This document shows positions 8,842-18,122 of a stretch of DNA of 64,000 bases, piece after piece. Position 1 is the stretch's first letter; every line of letters begins with the position of its first letter. Made by a program: the position numbers and the translations under genes. The stretch is taken from positions 620,001 to 684,000 of the forward strand of contig NZ_JABBEA010000001.1 of assembly GCF_012912005.1 (NCBI RefSeq), in the 5' to 3' direction. Under the pieces are notes generated by a model. It made no database searches. It was not told where the DNA came from and saw nothing but the letters and a program-made list of their open reading frames with translations. The DNA is from Paenibacillus sp. SZ31. Lineage in GTDB: Bacteria; Bacillota; Bacilli; Paenibacillales; Paenibacillaceae.

Positions 8842-9849
8842 CTATGATTCATTGACTGGCGCTGTTGTCTGACGGATAACCAGATTGGAGGGTTCCGTAA
8901 CAACAGGAGGAGAATAAGCCGGATTCTCGATCATGGCAATCAGATATTCGATGGACTTAATGCCAATGGAATAGATATTCTGATTCACCGTGGTCAGCCC
9001 TGGTTTGAACACCTCAGCATAATACGTGTTGTCGAATCCAACAACCGAGATATCTTCCGGTACACGCAGTCCATGCTTTTCAATTTCATGAATTGCACCA
9101 AAGGCAGACATATCCGAAGCACAGACAATCCCCGTTGGCTGATCCTGAAGTGCCAGCAATCGCCGGGCGGCCTTGCTCCCGCCGTCGAATGAATAATCGC
9201 AAATCTCCAGGTATACCGTAGAATACGGAATGCCGCATTCTCGCAGCCCTTCCCGATATCCTTCCAACCGCAGATTGGCTACGGCAGGTCCAAGTGTCCC
9301 TGAGATATAGGCAATCTTGCGATGCCCAAGCTCATGCAGATGTTTGACACTCATCGAGATCCCGTTCGCGTTATCCGTTGTAATGTAACCGGCACGCTTG
9401 CCTAACATGTCTGTATCAACAAACATCGTCGGAATCTCTGCATCCACCAGTTCCTGAATACTCGCGTTTTCTCTGCCTTCCCCGAATACTACAACGCCAT
9501 CCACATTGCGACTGCGGCAATGTTTGATGAACGAGTATGTCGGGTCATCGAATCGAGTAGACAACCGGACAAGATCATATCCACTATTCTCCAGCGCAGT
9601 CTTGATCCCTTCCAGCAACTCCGACACAAAAGGGTTCGTAAACGGAACCGTTAACAGTACACCTACCGTCCATGAACGGCGCTTGACAAGTCCACGTGCG
9701 ACCACATTGGGTTGATATTTCAATAATTCGATGGCTATATTGACTTTTTTGCGCGTTTTTTCACTTACATCCGGATAATCGTTTATCACTTTGGAAACGG
9801 TTGCAACAGATACTCCCGCTTCCTTGGCCACATCATGGATAGAAGCCAT
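8842..9849 (-). CDS. LacI/GalR-family transcriptional regulator next to the xylanase
   Basis: 335 aa. The first 50 residues are a LacI-type helix-turn-helix ('IHDVAKEAGVSVATVSKVIN') followed by the hinge helix; the rest is a periplasmic-binding-protein-like effector domain. GAGGTGA five bases before the ATG is a good ribosome-binding site. The gene precedes the xylanase gene in the same direction but is separated by its own terminator, so the two are not one simple operon. The likely job is sugar-responsive control of the xylanase and possibly other carbohydrate genes; the cre-like operator at 8648 is a candidate target. It could instead be an unrelated sugar regulator, as the effector is not readable from sequence. 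Confidence 0.93.
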   Translation of the reverse strand: MASIHDVAKEAGVSVATVSKVINDYPDVSEKTRKKVNIAIELLKYQPNVVARGLVKRRSWTVGVLLTVPFTNPFVSELLEGIKTALENSGYDLVRLSTRFDDPTYSFIKHCRSRNVDGVVVFGEGRENASIQELVDAEIPTMFVDTDMLGKRAGYITTDNANGISMSVKHLHELGHRKIAYISGTLGPAVANLRLEGYREGLRECGIPYSTVYLEICDYSFDGGSKAARRLLALQDQPTGIVCASDMSAFGAIHEIEKHGLRVPEDISVVGFDNTYYAEVFKPGLTTVNQNIYSIGIKSIEYLIAMIENPAYSPPVVTEPSNLVIRQTTAPVNES

Positions 9850-9978
9850 CTGATCACCTCAACCTCTTTCAAATCCCCTGTCTCCGGCTGCATTTTCTAT
9901 AACATCGGCAGGTTTGTCTACCCATTATAGCTTAAAACAGCCTGAAACGGTATGGAAGCTTCCTAATGGTTTTAACGT

Positions 9979-11016
9979 CTATTCCTGCTGTTCCAGTTTC
10001 TTCAAATCCAGAGACAGTTTCTCCATAGTTGTAGCAAATACAGCGAGTTCAGCCGAGCGTGAAGCTTGGCTACGTGCACCACGGGACGTATGATCCGACT
10101 CTTGCTGCACACTGTTCAGTTTCTTCATGATCTGCTCCAGATTAGACTGAATTTTACCCTGGGCATCCCGGGAACTGGCTGCAAGCTTGCGCACCTCACT
10201 GGCGACCACTTCGAAGCCTCGTCCAAACTCTCCTGCATGAGCAGCTTCTATCGCTGCATTCAGACCGACAAGATGACTCTGATCCGATATCTCGCGAATG
10301 AGTTCACCCATTTTTCCAATCTGATTGATCTCCCCTGTTAATTCGGTGAGCAGAACTTGAGCCTGATCCTGAGAAGCCGCTGTTTCTTTCGCTACACTCG
10401 AGATCGCCAAGGCATTTTCATTTAATTCACTAATCATGCCTGTAAGCTCTTGAGTGATCTGCGTGATTGCCTGCAATGTATGTTGTTGATCATCGGCAAG
10501 CTGGTGTAACTTTTCTTTTTCTTTCTTCTCATAGGCCTCAAGGACAAGCTGTGAATCCAGATTGAACATTTTGCTAAGCGCCTGGATGACAAGATGCCAG
10601 GAATCAGGGATAACCTGTTGGAATATGCTCGTTGCAATATCTAGATAGACCATGTAGGTGCCCAGATAATAATCTTCGGACAGACCAATCCGGGAATGCA
10701 CAAGTCCAATCGCAATCCGTTGCTCAATATATGCGTCATCAACGATCCCGTCCGTCATCGATAACCAGTACATCTTCTGTGTTTCTTTTAGACGATCAAT
10801 CGTAGAGAATCGGGCGATCAGATCTACCAATTCAGGATAGTTCCCCACATGATTGTAGAAATGATCGACCACTTCATTAACGACTTTTTTAAAAACAGGC
10901 CGATGATCGGCAAGCAGAGTTAGATCCCCTGCGGTTAATCCCATATAATCAAGTTGCTTCTGTCTTGTTGCGGAAATACTGCTCATATCTGGTTCAGTCA
11001 GCTCCTTAATAAACAC
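9979..11016 (-). CDS. Globin-coupled sensor / HemAT-like soluble chemoreceptor
   Basis: 345 aa, no membrane segment. Residues about 15-180 match the protoglobin sensor domain of HemAT, with 'DRLKETQ', '[13 protein letters not shown]' and the presumed haem-ligating proximal His107. Residues about 190-345 are an MCP signalling coiled coil with a divergent tip '[20 protein letters not shown]'. The expected role is oxygen sensing and aerotaxis through CheA/CheW. Compared with Bacillus subtilis HemAT (432 aa) the signalling part is markedly shorter. The start is a GTG with a poor ribosome-binding site; an ATG at 10986 lies 15 nt after AAGGAG, so the true start is uncertain by ten codons. A TATAAT-like -10 lies upstream at about 11057. 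The gene stands alone. Confidence 0.88.
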   Translation of the reverse strand: MFIKELTEPDMSSISATRQKQLDYMGLTAGDLTLLADHRPVFKKVVNEVVDHFYNHVGNYPELVDLIARFSTIDRLKETQKMYWLSMTDGIVDDAYIEQRIAIGLVHSRIGLSEDYYLGTYMVYLDIATSIFQQVIPDSWHLVIQALSKMFNLDSQLVLEAYEKKEKEKLHQLADDQQHTLQAITQITQELTGMISELNENALAISSVAKETAASQDQAQVLLTELTGEINQIGKMGELIREISDQSHLVGLNAAIEAAHAGEFGRGFEVVASEVRKLAASSRDAQGKIQSNLEQIMKKLNSVQQESDHTSRGARSQASRSAELAVFATTMEKLSLDLKKLEQQE

Positions 11017-11153
11017 GATATTACTTTAAATTGTAAATATATGTATCGATTATAGACTAAAATACCTAAATATACATATACCATTAGAACTAATTCTCTT
11101 TAAAATTAACCTTATTTGTCAGCTTTTTAGATTGATAAGACCCTCATCGAACT

Positions 11154-11200
11154 AAAAAGGCCCTGACCCTGCTGTGAAGGAGCCTCACAGCAGGCATCAG
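11154..11200 (-). terminator. Intrinsic terminator of prkA
   Basis: A 10-bp core stem CCTGCTGTGA/TCACAGCAGG, extended by further pairs, is followed by TTTTT on the minus strand just after the prkA stop. Confidence 0.85.
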
Positions 11201-11229
11201 GAGCCTGATCCGGAATGGTTCTTTGCCGA

Positions 11230-13125
11230 TTAGCGATTAAGCAGACTGCCCACATAACGTAGCAGTTCATTCGCACTGGCTGCGGTATATCCATGTTCCT
11301 CAATTAACCGTTTAATCACTTCATTCATACGTTTCAATTGGGTTGCATCCGGTGTTTTGGTTGAAGTTGTGATCTTGACGATGTCTTTCAGGTCAGTAAA
11401 CAACTTCTTCTCAATGGCTTCACGCAGACGATCATGGCTGCTATATTCGAACTTGCGCTCCTTGCGGGAGTATGCCGAGATTCGGATCAGAATCTCTTCC
11501 CTGAACGCTTTCTTCGCATTTTCGGAGATCCCGATCTGCTCTTCAATGGAACGCATCAGACGCTCATCCGGGTCCATCTCTTCATCCGTGAGCGGATCAC
11601 GAATCTTGGACCAGTTGCAGAATGCTTCAATGTTATCGAGATAATTCTCGAACAACGTTCTAGCCGACTCCTCGAACGAGTACACAAATGCTTTTTGTAC
11701 TTCCTTCTTAGCCAGTTCATCGTACTCCTTGCGTGCAAGAGCGATAAAGTTCAGATAACGCTCTCGCTCTTCCTTCGTAATCGAAGCATGCTGGTCCAGA
11801 CCGTCCTTGATGGCTCGCAGAATGTCCAGCGCGTTAATGCACTGAAGATTTTGCTTGATCAAAGCACTGGATATCCGGTTGATGACATACCGTGGGTCAA
11901 TGCCAGACATGCCTTCATCCAGATACTCATTTTGCATCTCGCGCAGATCGGCTTCTTTGTACCCTTCCACTTCTTCACCATCATACATCCGCATTTTTTT
12001 CACGAGATCCATGCCCTGTTTCTTTGTTTCCTTCAAGCGGGTAAGTATGGAAAAAATGGCTGCAGTCCGCAGTGCATGCGGTGCAACATGAACATGCTTC
12101 ATGTCACTTTGCTGAATCAGCTTGGCATAGATTTTCTCTTCCTCGGACACCTTCAGATTGTACGGAATCGGCATGACAATCATCCGGGATTGCAGCGCCT
12201 CATTCTTCTTGTTGGAGATAAATGACTTATACTCCGATTCATTCGTATGCGCCACAATCATCTCATCCGCACTGATTAGGGCGAAGCGTCCTGCTTTGAA
12301 ATTACCTTCTTGCGTGAGTGACAAGAGATTCCACAGGAATTTCTCATCACATTTCAACATCTCCTGGAACTCCATCAGCCCACGGTTTGCCTTGTTCAAC
12401 TCTCCATCAAAACGATAGGCACGTGGATCGGACTCGGAACCAAACTCCGTAATGGTGGAAAAGTCGATACTACCGGTCAGGTCGGCAATATCCTGTGATT
12501 TCGGATCAGATGGACTGAACGTTCCTATCCCCACCCGATTATCTTCGGAAACAAGGACCCGTTCCACCGGTACCTTGCTGATATCACCACCATATTCGGT
12601 ACGGAGTCTCATCTGGCAGGATGGGCAAAGGTTACCCTCAATGCGGACTCCAATTTCCTTCTCCACTTCAGGACGAAGCTCCAGTGGAATCAGATGCAGC
12701 GGTTCCTCATGCATTGGGCATCCATCAATGGCGTATATGGCACCTTTCTCTGTGCGCGAGAATTGCTCAAGCCCCCGCTTCAGCAGCGTCACCAGCGTTG
12801 ATTTACCTCCGCTTACGGGACCCATCAGGAGCAAGATCCGTTTACGTACATCCAGACGGCGTGCTGCCGAGTGAAAGTATTCTTCGACCAGCTTTTCAAT
12901 CGATCGATCCAGTCCGAAGATCTCCTGCTCAAAAAACTTGTACCGCTTATGCCCACCTACTTCTTCCACGCCAAACGATTCAATCATCTCATACACTCTG
13001 GCGTGAGCCGTCATTGCCGGAGTCGGGTCCTCTCTCAACAGCGCAATATAATCTTCAAATGTTCCGTTCCATGTCAAACGGTCACTCTCTGCCCGATGTT
13101 CCGCAACGCGTTCAAAAATATTCAT
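11230..13125 (-). CDS. prkA: PrkA family serine protein kinase / AAA+ protein
   Basis: 631 aa. Start chosen at the ATG with GGGAGGT 7 nt upstream; the resulting N-terminus 'MNIFERVAEHRAESDRLTW' matches known PrkA proteins, whereas an upstream ATG (13191) would add 22 unrelated residues. The P-loop 'GPVSGGKST' spans residues 102-110; the PrkA AAA+ core fills the first half and the PrkA C-terminal kinase-like domain the second. In Bacillus, PrkA is a sporulation-linked protein made in the mother cell and reported to act as kinase or AAA+ protease. No yhbH/spoVR neighbour is present here, in contrast with many genomes. A CATACCAT motif at about 13172-13179 could be a sigma-E-like -10, but the -35 is not convincing. 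It is a single-gene transcript with its own terminator. Confidence 0.93.
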   Translation of the reverse strand: MNIFERVAEHRAESDRLTWNGTFEDYIALLREDPTPAMTAHARVYEMIESFGVEEVGGHKRYKFFEQEIFGLDRSIEKLVEEYFHSAARRLDVRKRILLLMGPVSGGKSTLVTLLKRGLEQFSRTEKGAIYAIDGCPMHEEPLHLIPLELRPEVEKEIGVRIEGNLCPSCQMRLRTEYGGDISKVPVERVLVSEDNRVGIGTFSPSDPKSQDIADLTGSIDFSTITEFGSESDPRAYRFDGELNKANRGLMEFQEMLKCDEKFLWNLLSLTQEGNFKAGRFALISADEMIVAHTNESEYKSFISNKKNEALQSRMIVMPIPYNLKVSEEEKIYAKLIQQSDMKHVHVAPHALRTAAIFSILTRLKETKKQGMDLVKKMRMYDGEEVEGYKEADLREMQNEYLDEGMSGIDPRYVINRISSALIKQNLQCINALDILRAIKDGLDQHASITKEERERYLNFIALARKEYDELAKKEVQKAFVYSFEESARTLFENYLDNIEAFCNWSKIRDPLTDEEMDPDERLMRSIEEQIGISENAKKAFREEILIRISAYSRKERKFEYSSHDRLREAIEKKLFTDLKDIVKITTSTKTPDATQLKRMNEVIKRLIEEHGYTAASANELLRYVGSLLNR

Positions 13126-13486
13126 GCTTGGTACCTCCCATGGCTCCTTTAGTGTGATTGTCAACCATTCCGAATGGTATGAAGAAATCAATAGAATTGC
13201 GGCTCCTGCTTGAATACCAATCTTGCGGTCCTGTTTAGTCCCGCCACCCTCTGTCCAAACGTCTTGTTTTGTTGTGAAAAGTGTATTACATACCTATGCG
13301 GCAATTCGGATAAGTTGACCTCTTTTTTTCAATCAACCGTTTCGAATTTTGGCTTTTCCCTGTTCTATCAGACATCTTGTGCCCTCAGAAAAAAAAGAAC
13401 GAATATGATATAATGAGGGTTCTAAATTCAGGAAACCGGACAACACATGGCCAGAGGTAGGCCACTTCAGGAAAGGAGCACGGACG
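13126..13486. other. Divergent intergenic region between prkA and the DUF2161 gene
   Basis: About 360 bases without a gene. It must hold the prkA promoter (minus) and the promoter of the rightward gene; a TATAAT at 13409-13414 is a likely -10 for the latter, without a clear -35. Nothing else is recognised. Confidence 0.4.
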
Positions 13487-14332
13487 ATGGCAGTACAATA
13501 CGAAACCGAATTATATTCGCCTGTGAAGGCTTTCTTCGAGCAGCGTGGCTTCGACGTCAAGGCCGAAGTCAGACATTGTGACCTCGTAGGGGTTAGATCG
13601 GACCAGGACGAACCACTAATTGTGGAAATGAAAAAAACATTCAACCTCTCCCTGTTGTTGCAGGGCATGCAGCGCTTGAAGCTTAGCCCGTTCGTGTATC
13701 TGGCCGTCGAGCGCAACCGTAGCAAACGCGGAGCCGTGAACCAACGCTGGAGCGAACTGACCGCACTATGCAGACAACTCGGCCTGGGGTTGCTGACTGT
13801 CACATTTTACAAAACCAAAGCTCCCCTGATTGATGTACTGTGCGAACCATCTGCCCAGACGGTTCTCACTAGTCACAATCAAGTTGCCCGCAAAAGCGGT
13901 GTCCGGCGGAAACGCTTGCTCAAGGAATTCGACGAACGCAGCGGAGACTACAATACGGGAGGCAGCACACGCAGACAGTTGGTCACCGCATATCGTGAGA
14001 AGGCCTTACGCGTCGCATCCGCTCTACGGACGAACGGAGAAGCCTCTCCCGCCAACCTTGCCAGACAGACCGGTGTAGGTTCTGCCGCGGCGATTCTGCA
14101 AAAAAATTATTATGGCTGGTTTGAACGCCTCTCCCGCGGAAAGTATATTCTGACGATCAAGGGAGTACAGGCGTTAACCGAGCATGCACACATGCTTGAG
14201 GATAATAATATGATTGAACGAACCATTAATGAACTTGATGTAACGTATACGGGATCTGCTGACAACCAGGACGACCTTTCACACATTGCTGAAGCAGCGG
14301 AGCAGTACTTGAAAAATACAGGCCATATCTAA
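13487..14332 (+). CDS. DUF2161-family PD-(D/E)XK nuclease-like protein
   Basis: 281 aa; AAAGGAG lies 8 nt before the ATG. The N-terminal 110 residues look like a restriction-endonuclease fold: Asp32 in 'HCDLVGV', then Glu47 and Lys49 in 'IVEMKK', giving the D...ExK catalytic constellation. The C-terminal half contains a basic linker ('SGVRRKRLLKEFDERSGDYN') and a probable winged-helix region ('ASPANLARQTGVGSAAAILQ'), so DNA binding is likely. This matches DUF2161, annotated as a putative PD-(D/E)XK phosphodiesterase. The nuclease active residues are intact. No methylase, helicase or phage gene is adjacent, so it does not look like part of a restriction system. The biological substrate is unknown. 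Confidence 0.8.
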   Translation: MAVQYETELYSPVKAFFEQRGFDVKAEVRHCDLVGVRSDQDEPLIVEMKKTFNLSLLLQGMQRLKLSPFVYLAVERNRSKRGAVNQRWSELTALCRQLGLGLLTVTFYKTKAPLIDVLCEPSAQTVLTSHNQVARKSGVRRKRLLKEFDERSGDYNTGGSTRRQLVTAYREKALRVASALRTNGEASPANLARQTGVGSAAAILQKNYYGWFERLSRGKYILTIKGVQALTEHAHMLEDNNMIERTINELDVTYTGSADNQDDLSHIAEAAEQYLKNTGHI

Positions 14333-14375
14333 TTCGGAATCATCTGACGTAAAGGATGCGAAAAAATGAGAACGC

Positions 14376-14416
14376 AAAAACACCTGTAATCTCCAGTGGA
14401 GACTACAGGTGTTTTT
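14376..14416. terminator. Bidirectional terminator between the DUF2161 gene and azoR
   Basis: AAAAACACCTGTA and TACAGGTGTTTTT form a 13-bp stem with T-tracts on both strands, serving two convergent genes. Confidence 0.92.
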
Positions 14417-14441
14417 GTATGTTCTATATAGAAGAATGCTA

Positions 14442-15068
14442 TTAGAAGCTTGCTGCTACTTCGGAAGCCAATTTCAGACCTGCAGTAACGATTTCTTCAG
14501 CACGATCTGCAGAAGCGTTATGTCCTTCAACGATAACTACTTCTGGGCTTTGAATGCCCCACAAGCCGAGAACTGTTTTCAGGAAGTTCAGGGACATTTC
14601 AGCAGCTGCCATTGGGCCTTCGGAATATACGCCACCACGTGCGTTAAGCAAAGCTACTTTTTTGTCGCCAGCAAGTCCTACAGGACCCTCAGCAGTGTAT
14701 TTGAATGTTTTACCAGCTTGGCTCAGGTAAGCAATGTAGTTTACCAATGGAGCTGGAACAGTGAAGTTCCACAGTGGGAATGCAAATACAACTTTGTCAG
14801 CTGCAAGGAATTGATCTTGCAATTGTGCTGCAAGTGAAGCTGCTTTTTGCTCGTCAGCTGTCAGTTCAAAACCGTTAGCTGCTTTGTAAGTACCAGTGAT
14901 TGCAGTGTTACCGTAGAATGGGAATTCTGTATTGTAGAGATCCAACTCAGTAACTGTGTCACCTGGGTGGGACTCTTTGTATGCGCTCAAGAATGCATCG
15001 TACAATTTAACGCTGACTGCTTGATCTGCAGGACGGTCATTTGCTTTTACGAATAAAATATTAGACAT
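14442..15068 (-). CDS. azoR: FMN-dependent NADH-azoreductase (quinone reductase)
   Basis: 208 aa, beginning 'MSNILFVKANDRPADQAVS'; GGGGGAAA lies a few bases upstream, which favours this ATG over one 84 bases further out. It is a flavodoxin-like fold enzyme with the 'FPLWNFTVPAPLVNYI' segment and 'NARGGVYSEG' loop typical of AzoR-type proteins that bind FMN. Such cytoplasmic enzymes reduce quinones and azo compounds with NADH and protect against electrophile stress. It is monocistronic and shares a bidirectional terminator with the gene on its left. Preferred substrate cannot be deduced. Confidence 0.93.
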   Translation of the reverse strand: MSNILFVKANDRPADQAVSVKLYDAFLSAYKESHPGDTVTELDLYNTEFPFYGNTAITGTYKAANGFELTADEQKAASLAAQLQDQFLAADKVVFAFPLWNFTVPAPLVNYIAYLSQAGKTFKYTAEGPVGLAGDKKVALLNARGGVYSEGPMAAAEMSLNFLKTVLGLWGIQSPEVVIVEGHNASADRAEEIVTAGLKLASEVAASF

Positions 15069-15256
15069 GTTGAATTTTCCCCCGTTAGATAAAATATATG
15101 AGCGCTTTTCCTGAACTCGCCACAATTGCAGCTTATATAAAGAAACCAACAACTCATTAATTCATATTATATATAAAAATGTTAGTGGATGCAATAACGT
15201 AATCACGATGTTCATGAACCAATTTGCAATTTGCTACAATCTATTTTCGATTCGAC

Positions 15257-16480
15257 TCAGCTGCGAGCCGTAAATTCGGATATGGCTTCACTGATCAGGT
15301 TCATGCCGAGCAGCAATTCATCACGTCCCGGATGGCTAAAGTTCAATCGAATGTAACGTTGATCCTGTACACCTGTGGAGCATAGCGATCCTGGAAGAAA
15401 AGATACACCTTTGGGCAGAGCCGCCTTGAGCAGGGCACCACTATCCAATCCTTCCGGCAACTGTACCCACAGATACATACCGCCCTCAGGGATGTTGTAC
15501 TGACATCCTTTCCAGCCCGGTCTCTTCAACAGTTCAAGCATCAGTTTGAGCCTTGTCTTATACTCCCGGTTCAGCATGGACAGGTGATCACTCCATCGAA
15601 AAGGGGAATGAGCCAGCAGTTGATACAACAGCCGCTGATTCATCGGACTGGACTGACCATCTGCGATCCGTTTAACTGAGGCCATGGCCTGAATCAGCGC
15701 AGGATGTCCAGCAGCCCATCCGGTCCGAAGAGCGGGCGCTACCGTTTTGCTAAACGAACCGATGTAGAGAACATGTCCACCCTGGTCGGCAGTATCCAGT
15801 GCAAAGAGTGAAGGATATTTACGATAAAAGTCCGCTGGCTCAAGGCCGTCGAAATGAAGCTCTCCATAAGAATCATCTTCCACAAGCAGCACACCATAGC
15901 GCGAACACAGCTCAAGGACAGCCTCCCGCCGCTCCATACTCCACAGCGCACCGGTCGGATTCGAGAAGCTGGGTGCAGCAAAAAGCAGCTTCGGTCTCAC
16001 CTGCTGCATGTGCTGCTCCAAAAGATCTGGCAGTATCCCGTCCCGATCACCCATCACGGGCACTATCTTGGCGCCTTGCATCTCCAGAACCTCAAGACAG
16101 CCTGGAGATGTAGGATGTTCAACCAATACGGAATCCCCTGGCTCAAGCAATAGACGCATCACCAGATCGATGGCCTGCTGGGTACCAGTGGTCAACAGAA
16201 TCTGCTCGGGTACCGTTCGTATGCCTTTGCGTGCATTCCAGTCTTTGTTCAACCACTCTCTCAAGGGTGTGTAGCCTGCTGGCTCTCCATATTGCAATGC
16301 GGAGGGGCCTGAACTAAAGACAGACACCGCTGCTTCTTCCAGCAATTTGAAAGGAAACAACTCCTCCGCAGGCAATTCTTCTGCCAGAGAAATGAAATAA
16401 TCCCTGCCAGACATCTCACGTATATCCCTCAGCGGTGATGACAAAAGCCTGTTGGTACGAGAAGCAAAGAAATATTTCAT
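15257..16480 (-). CDS. PLP-dependent aminotransferase, class I/II (MocR-like without HTH)
   Basis: 407 aa fold-type I aminotransferase. The PLP lysine is K245 in 'GSFSKTVAPALRTGW'; 'FSNPTG' at about 172-177 is the typical Asn/Pro-binding motif and the C-terminal 'YIRLNFSHP' carries the substrate-carboxylate arginine. It resembles the enzyme half of MocR regulators and the 2-aminoadipate/aromatic transaminase group (LysN-like), but no winged helix precedes it. A short N-terminal stretch ('MKYFFASRTNRLLSSPLRDI') before the fold is of unknown use. AAAGGGG lies about 9 nt before the ATG. The amino acid substrate is unknown. Confidence 0.88.
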   Translation of the reverse strand: MKYFFASRTNRLLSSPLRDIREMSGRDYFISLAEELPAEELFPFKLLEEAAVSVFSSGPSALQYGEPAGYTPLREWLNKDWNARKGIRTVPEQILLTTGTQQAIDLVMRLLLEPGDSVLVEHPTSPGCLEVLEMQGAKIVPVMGDRDGILPDLLEQHMQQVRPKLLFAAPSFSNPTGALWSMERREAVLELCSRYGVLLVEDDSYGELHFDGLEPADFYRKYPSLFALDTADQGGHVLYIGSFSKTVAPALRTGWAAGHPALIQAMASVKRIADGQSSPMNQRLLYQLLAHSPFRWSDHLSMLNREYKTRLKLMLELLKRPGWKGCQYNIPEGGMYLWVQLPEGLDSGALLKAALPKGVSFLPGSLCSTGVQDQRYIRLNFSHPGRDELLLGMNLISEAISEFTARS

Positions 16481-16615
16481 CGATCCGATCCCCTTTCATC
16501 CCTATCGAAACTGAACTCGCAGTCCGCAGCCCTACAACCTATTCCTGCTCGCCATCGAATATGACCGGATGCACACCTGACCTGTTATGAGGATGGGAAG
16601 AACTAAACGGGTTCG

Positions 16616-17272
16616 TCAGGATACCGTCTTCGCCTGCCTTGCATGCAAGGCATAACGTTCAATGGCCTGTGCTCTGCTGCTTACTTCCAGCTTCACGTAT
16701 ATTTTACGCAGATAATTATCAATCGAGCGCCTGCTAACGTTGATCTCACTCGCTATTTTATCATAGGTTACACCCTGAACAATTCTTTCCATGATAAAAG
16801 TTTCAGTTTCCGTTAATTCAATGACACGTTCTTCGGTTGGAGACTCCACAGGTTGCGCCCACTCCGCACTGTTTAACCACGATAATGGAATGGATACATG
16901 TCCCTCACGTAACCCCGAGATCAGATGAATCAGCTGGCTAGGGGAAGCCTGTTTCGATAGCATGCCGCTTGCACCAAGACTCATCAGATGACGAAACAGC
17001 TTCACATTGTCTTCATCCGTCAAAATGATGATGTGACTATGTGCCGACAGATTCTTCATCTGGGCAATATATTGATCTGCCTGACCCTCCGGAAGACGAT
17101 AATCCATGAGAATCAGATCAGGCTGGTGAATGTTCACCAGCTCGAGCCCTTCTGTTCCGGTCGAAGTCATGCCACGTACCGTCAGATCCTGCTGCTCTTC
17201 CAAAATCAATTTTGTACCGAGCATGCTGGTGGGGTGGATATCTACGATGACCACCTGCCATACTTTTTTCAT
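16616..17272 (-). CDS. Orphan NarL/ComA-like response regulator
   Basis: 218 aa. Residues 1-120 form a receiver domain with phospho-acceptor Asp57 in 'LILMDYRLP' and Lys109-like 'MLSKQ'; the second residue of the usual acidic pair after beta-1 is Ile ('IVDIHP'), as occurs in some ComA-like proteins. Residues about 150-215 are a LuxR-type helix-turn-helix ('VTYDKIASEINVSRRSIDNY'). The overall style, including 'GTKLILEE', is close to ComA of Bacillus. No histidine kinase is adjacent, so its partner is elsewhere. It may be a quorum or competence-type regulator; that is inference from family resemblance only. Confidence 0.88.
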   Translation of the reverse strand: MKKVWQVVIVDIHPTSMLGTKLILEEQQDLTVRGMTSTGTEGLELVNIHQPDLILMDYRLPEGQADQYIAQMKNLSAHSHIIILTDEDNVKLFRHLMSLGASGMLSKQASPSQLIHLISGLREGHVSIPLSWLNSAEWAQPVESPTEERVIELTETETFIMERIVQGVTYDKIASEINVSRRSIDNYLRKIYVKLEVSSRAQAIERYALHARQAKTVS

Positions 17273-17711
17273 TGTTGTTCCCCCTGTTATGTATTGGACA
17301 AATAACTTCTACCTTCTGCCATGATGATTCCATTGTCTATGCGACAGTCCGAGTATAGAAGAAGCATAGGTCGGATTATGTCGAAAAACGGAAAAATACA
17401 GGGTAAAGTTGCTAAAAAAGCTCTATTTCCACTGTATTTTGTCATAAAAACACCATGACGTTCATCTTTCCATGCCCGGAAAGGTCAAAATATAGTATAA
17501 ATTTCCTGCATTTCTATCTAAAAAAGTCGAAAAACCTGCCCAAAGTTCCTACTTATTGCATCTATAAGAAATTGTATCCTAGGACTTCCTTCCGATGCAA
17601 TCTCTTTTTACTCTATTAAGTAAAGAATTTCATTTTTGCGTAATCAATAGGGGCATGATAGAATGAGGACTGGAAAAATTTTTGTACCTATAAATGACCA
17701 GGAGTGATGAT
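17273..17711. other. Divergent intergenic region with a Spo0A-box-like motif
   Basis: 439 bases without a gene between the response regulator and the coiled-coil membrane gene. TGTCGAA at 17379-17385 is a perfect Spo0A-box core and AGTCGAA at 17525-17531 a one-mismatch version; both sit in the shared sequence GTCGAAAAAC. The rightward promoter is listed separately. Confidence 0.4.
17636..17664 (+). promoter_or_regulatory. Promoter of the coiled-coil/NAGPA gene pair
   Basis: TTGCGT (17636-17641), a 17-bp spacer and TAGAAT (17659-17664), about 48 bases before the ATG. Confidence 0.55.
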
Positions 17712-18122
17712 ATGAAACCATCTGCCCCGCCCTCTGACATCCATCACACCCGGAGCGCCAAAGGCAAGGCCGGATCTTCAATCAAGCTGTTTCTGGTAAT
17801 GTGGATTGTTCTCATTGCACTAGGAGTCGTTGGAACCTACTATTATAGTAACCATCTCCAGCAACAGATGATTAACCAGCTTCAGGCCCATAATCAGCAG
17901 CAGATTGCAGCGCTAAAAACCGACTACGAAAAGCAGCTAACAACGATATCGAAGGAAGTCGCAGACCTGCAAGGGCAAGTGCAATCCTTCAATGAATTGC
18001 TGACTTTTACCAAGGATAATGCAAGTGACAAAACGGATAACAGCAACAAACTGTATACCCAGCTGAGCGAAGTCAAAAAACAACTGGAGACACTCCAGAA
18101 AAAGATGGACCTGCTCAAATGA
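17712..18122 (+). CDS. Single-pass membrane protein with coiled coil, unknown function
   Basis: 136 aa. The ATG with AGGAG 7 nt upstream is chosen over an ATG 18 bases earlier. The N-terminal about 25 residues are polar and cytoplasmic, residues about 26-46 form a transmembrane helix ('LFLVMWIVLIALGVVGTYYY'), and the remainder is a Gln/Lys-rich coiled coil with heptads up to the C-terminus. Its stop overlaps the ATG of the NAGPA gene (ATGA), so the two proteins are translationally coupled and probably form a complex at the membrane surface. No family is recognised. Confidence 0.8.
   Translation: MKPSAPPSDIHHTRSAKGKAGSSIKLFLVMWIVLIALGVVGTYYYSNHLQQQMINQLQAHNQQQIAALKTDYEKQLTTISKEVADLQGQVQSFNELLTFTKDNASDKTDNSNKLYTQLSEVKKQLETLQKKMDLLK

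Noticed and set aside
11434..12225. Long plus-strand open frame of 263 codons opposite prkA
   Set aside because: It lies wholly antisense to a well-conserved gene, has no ribosome-binding site or family resemblance, and follows from the codon bias of prkA.
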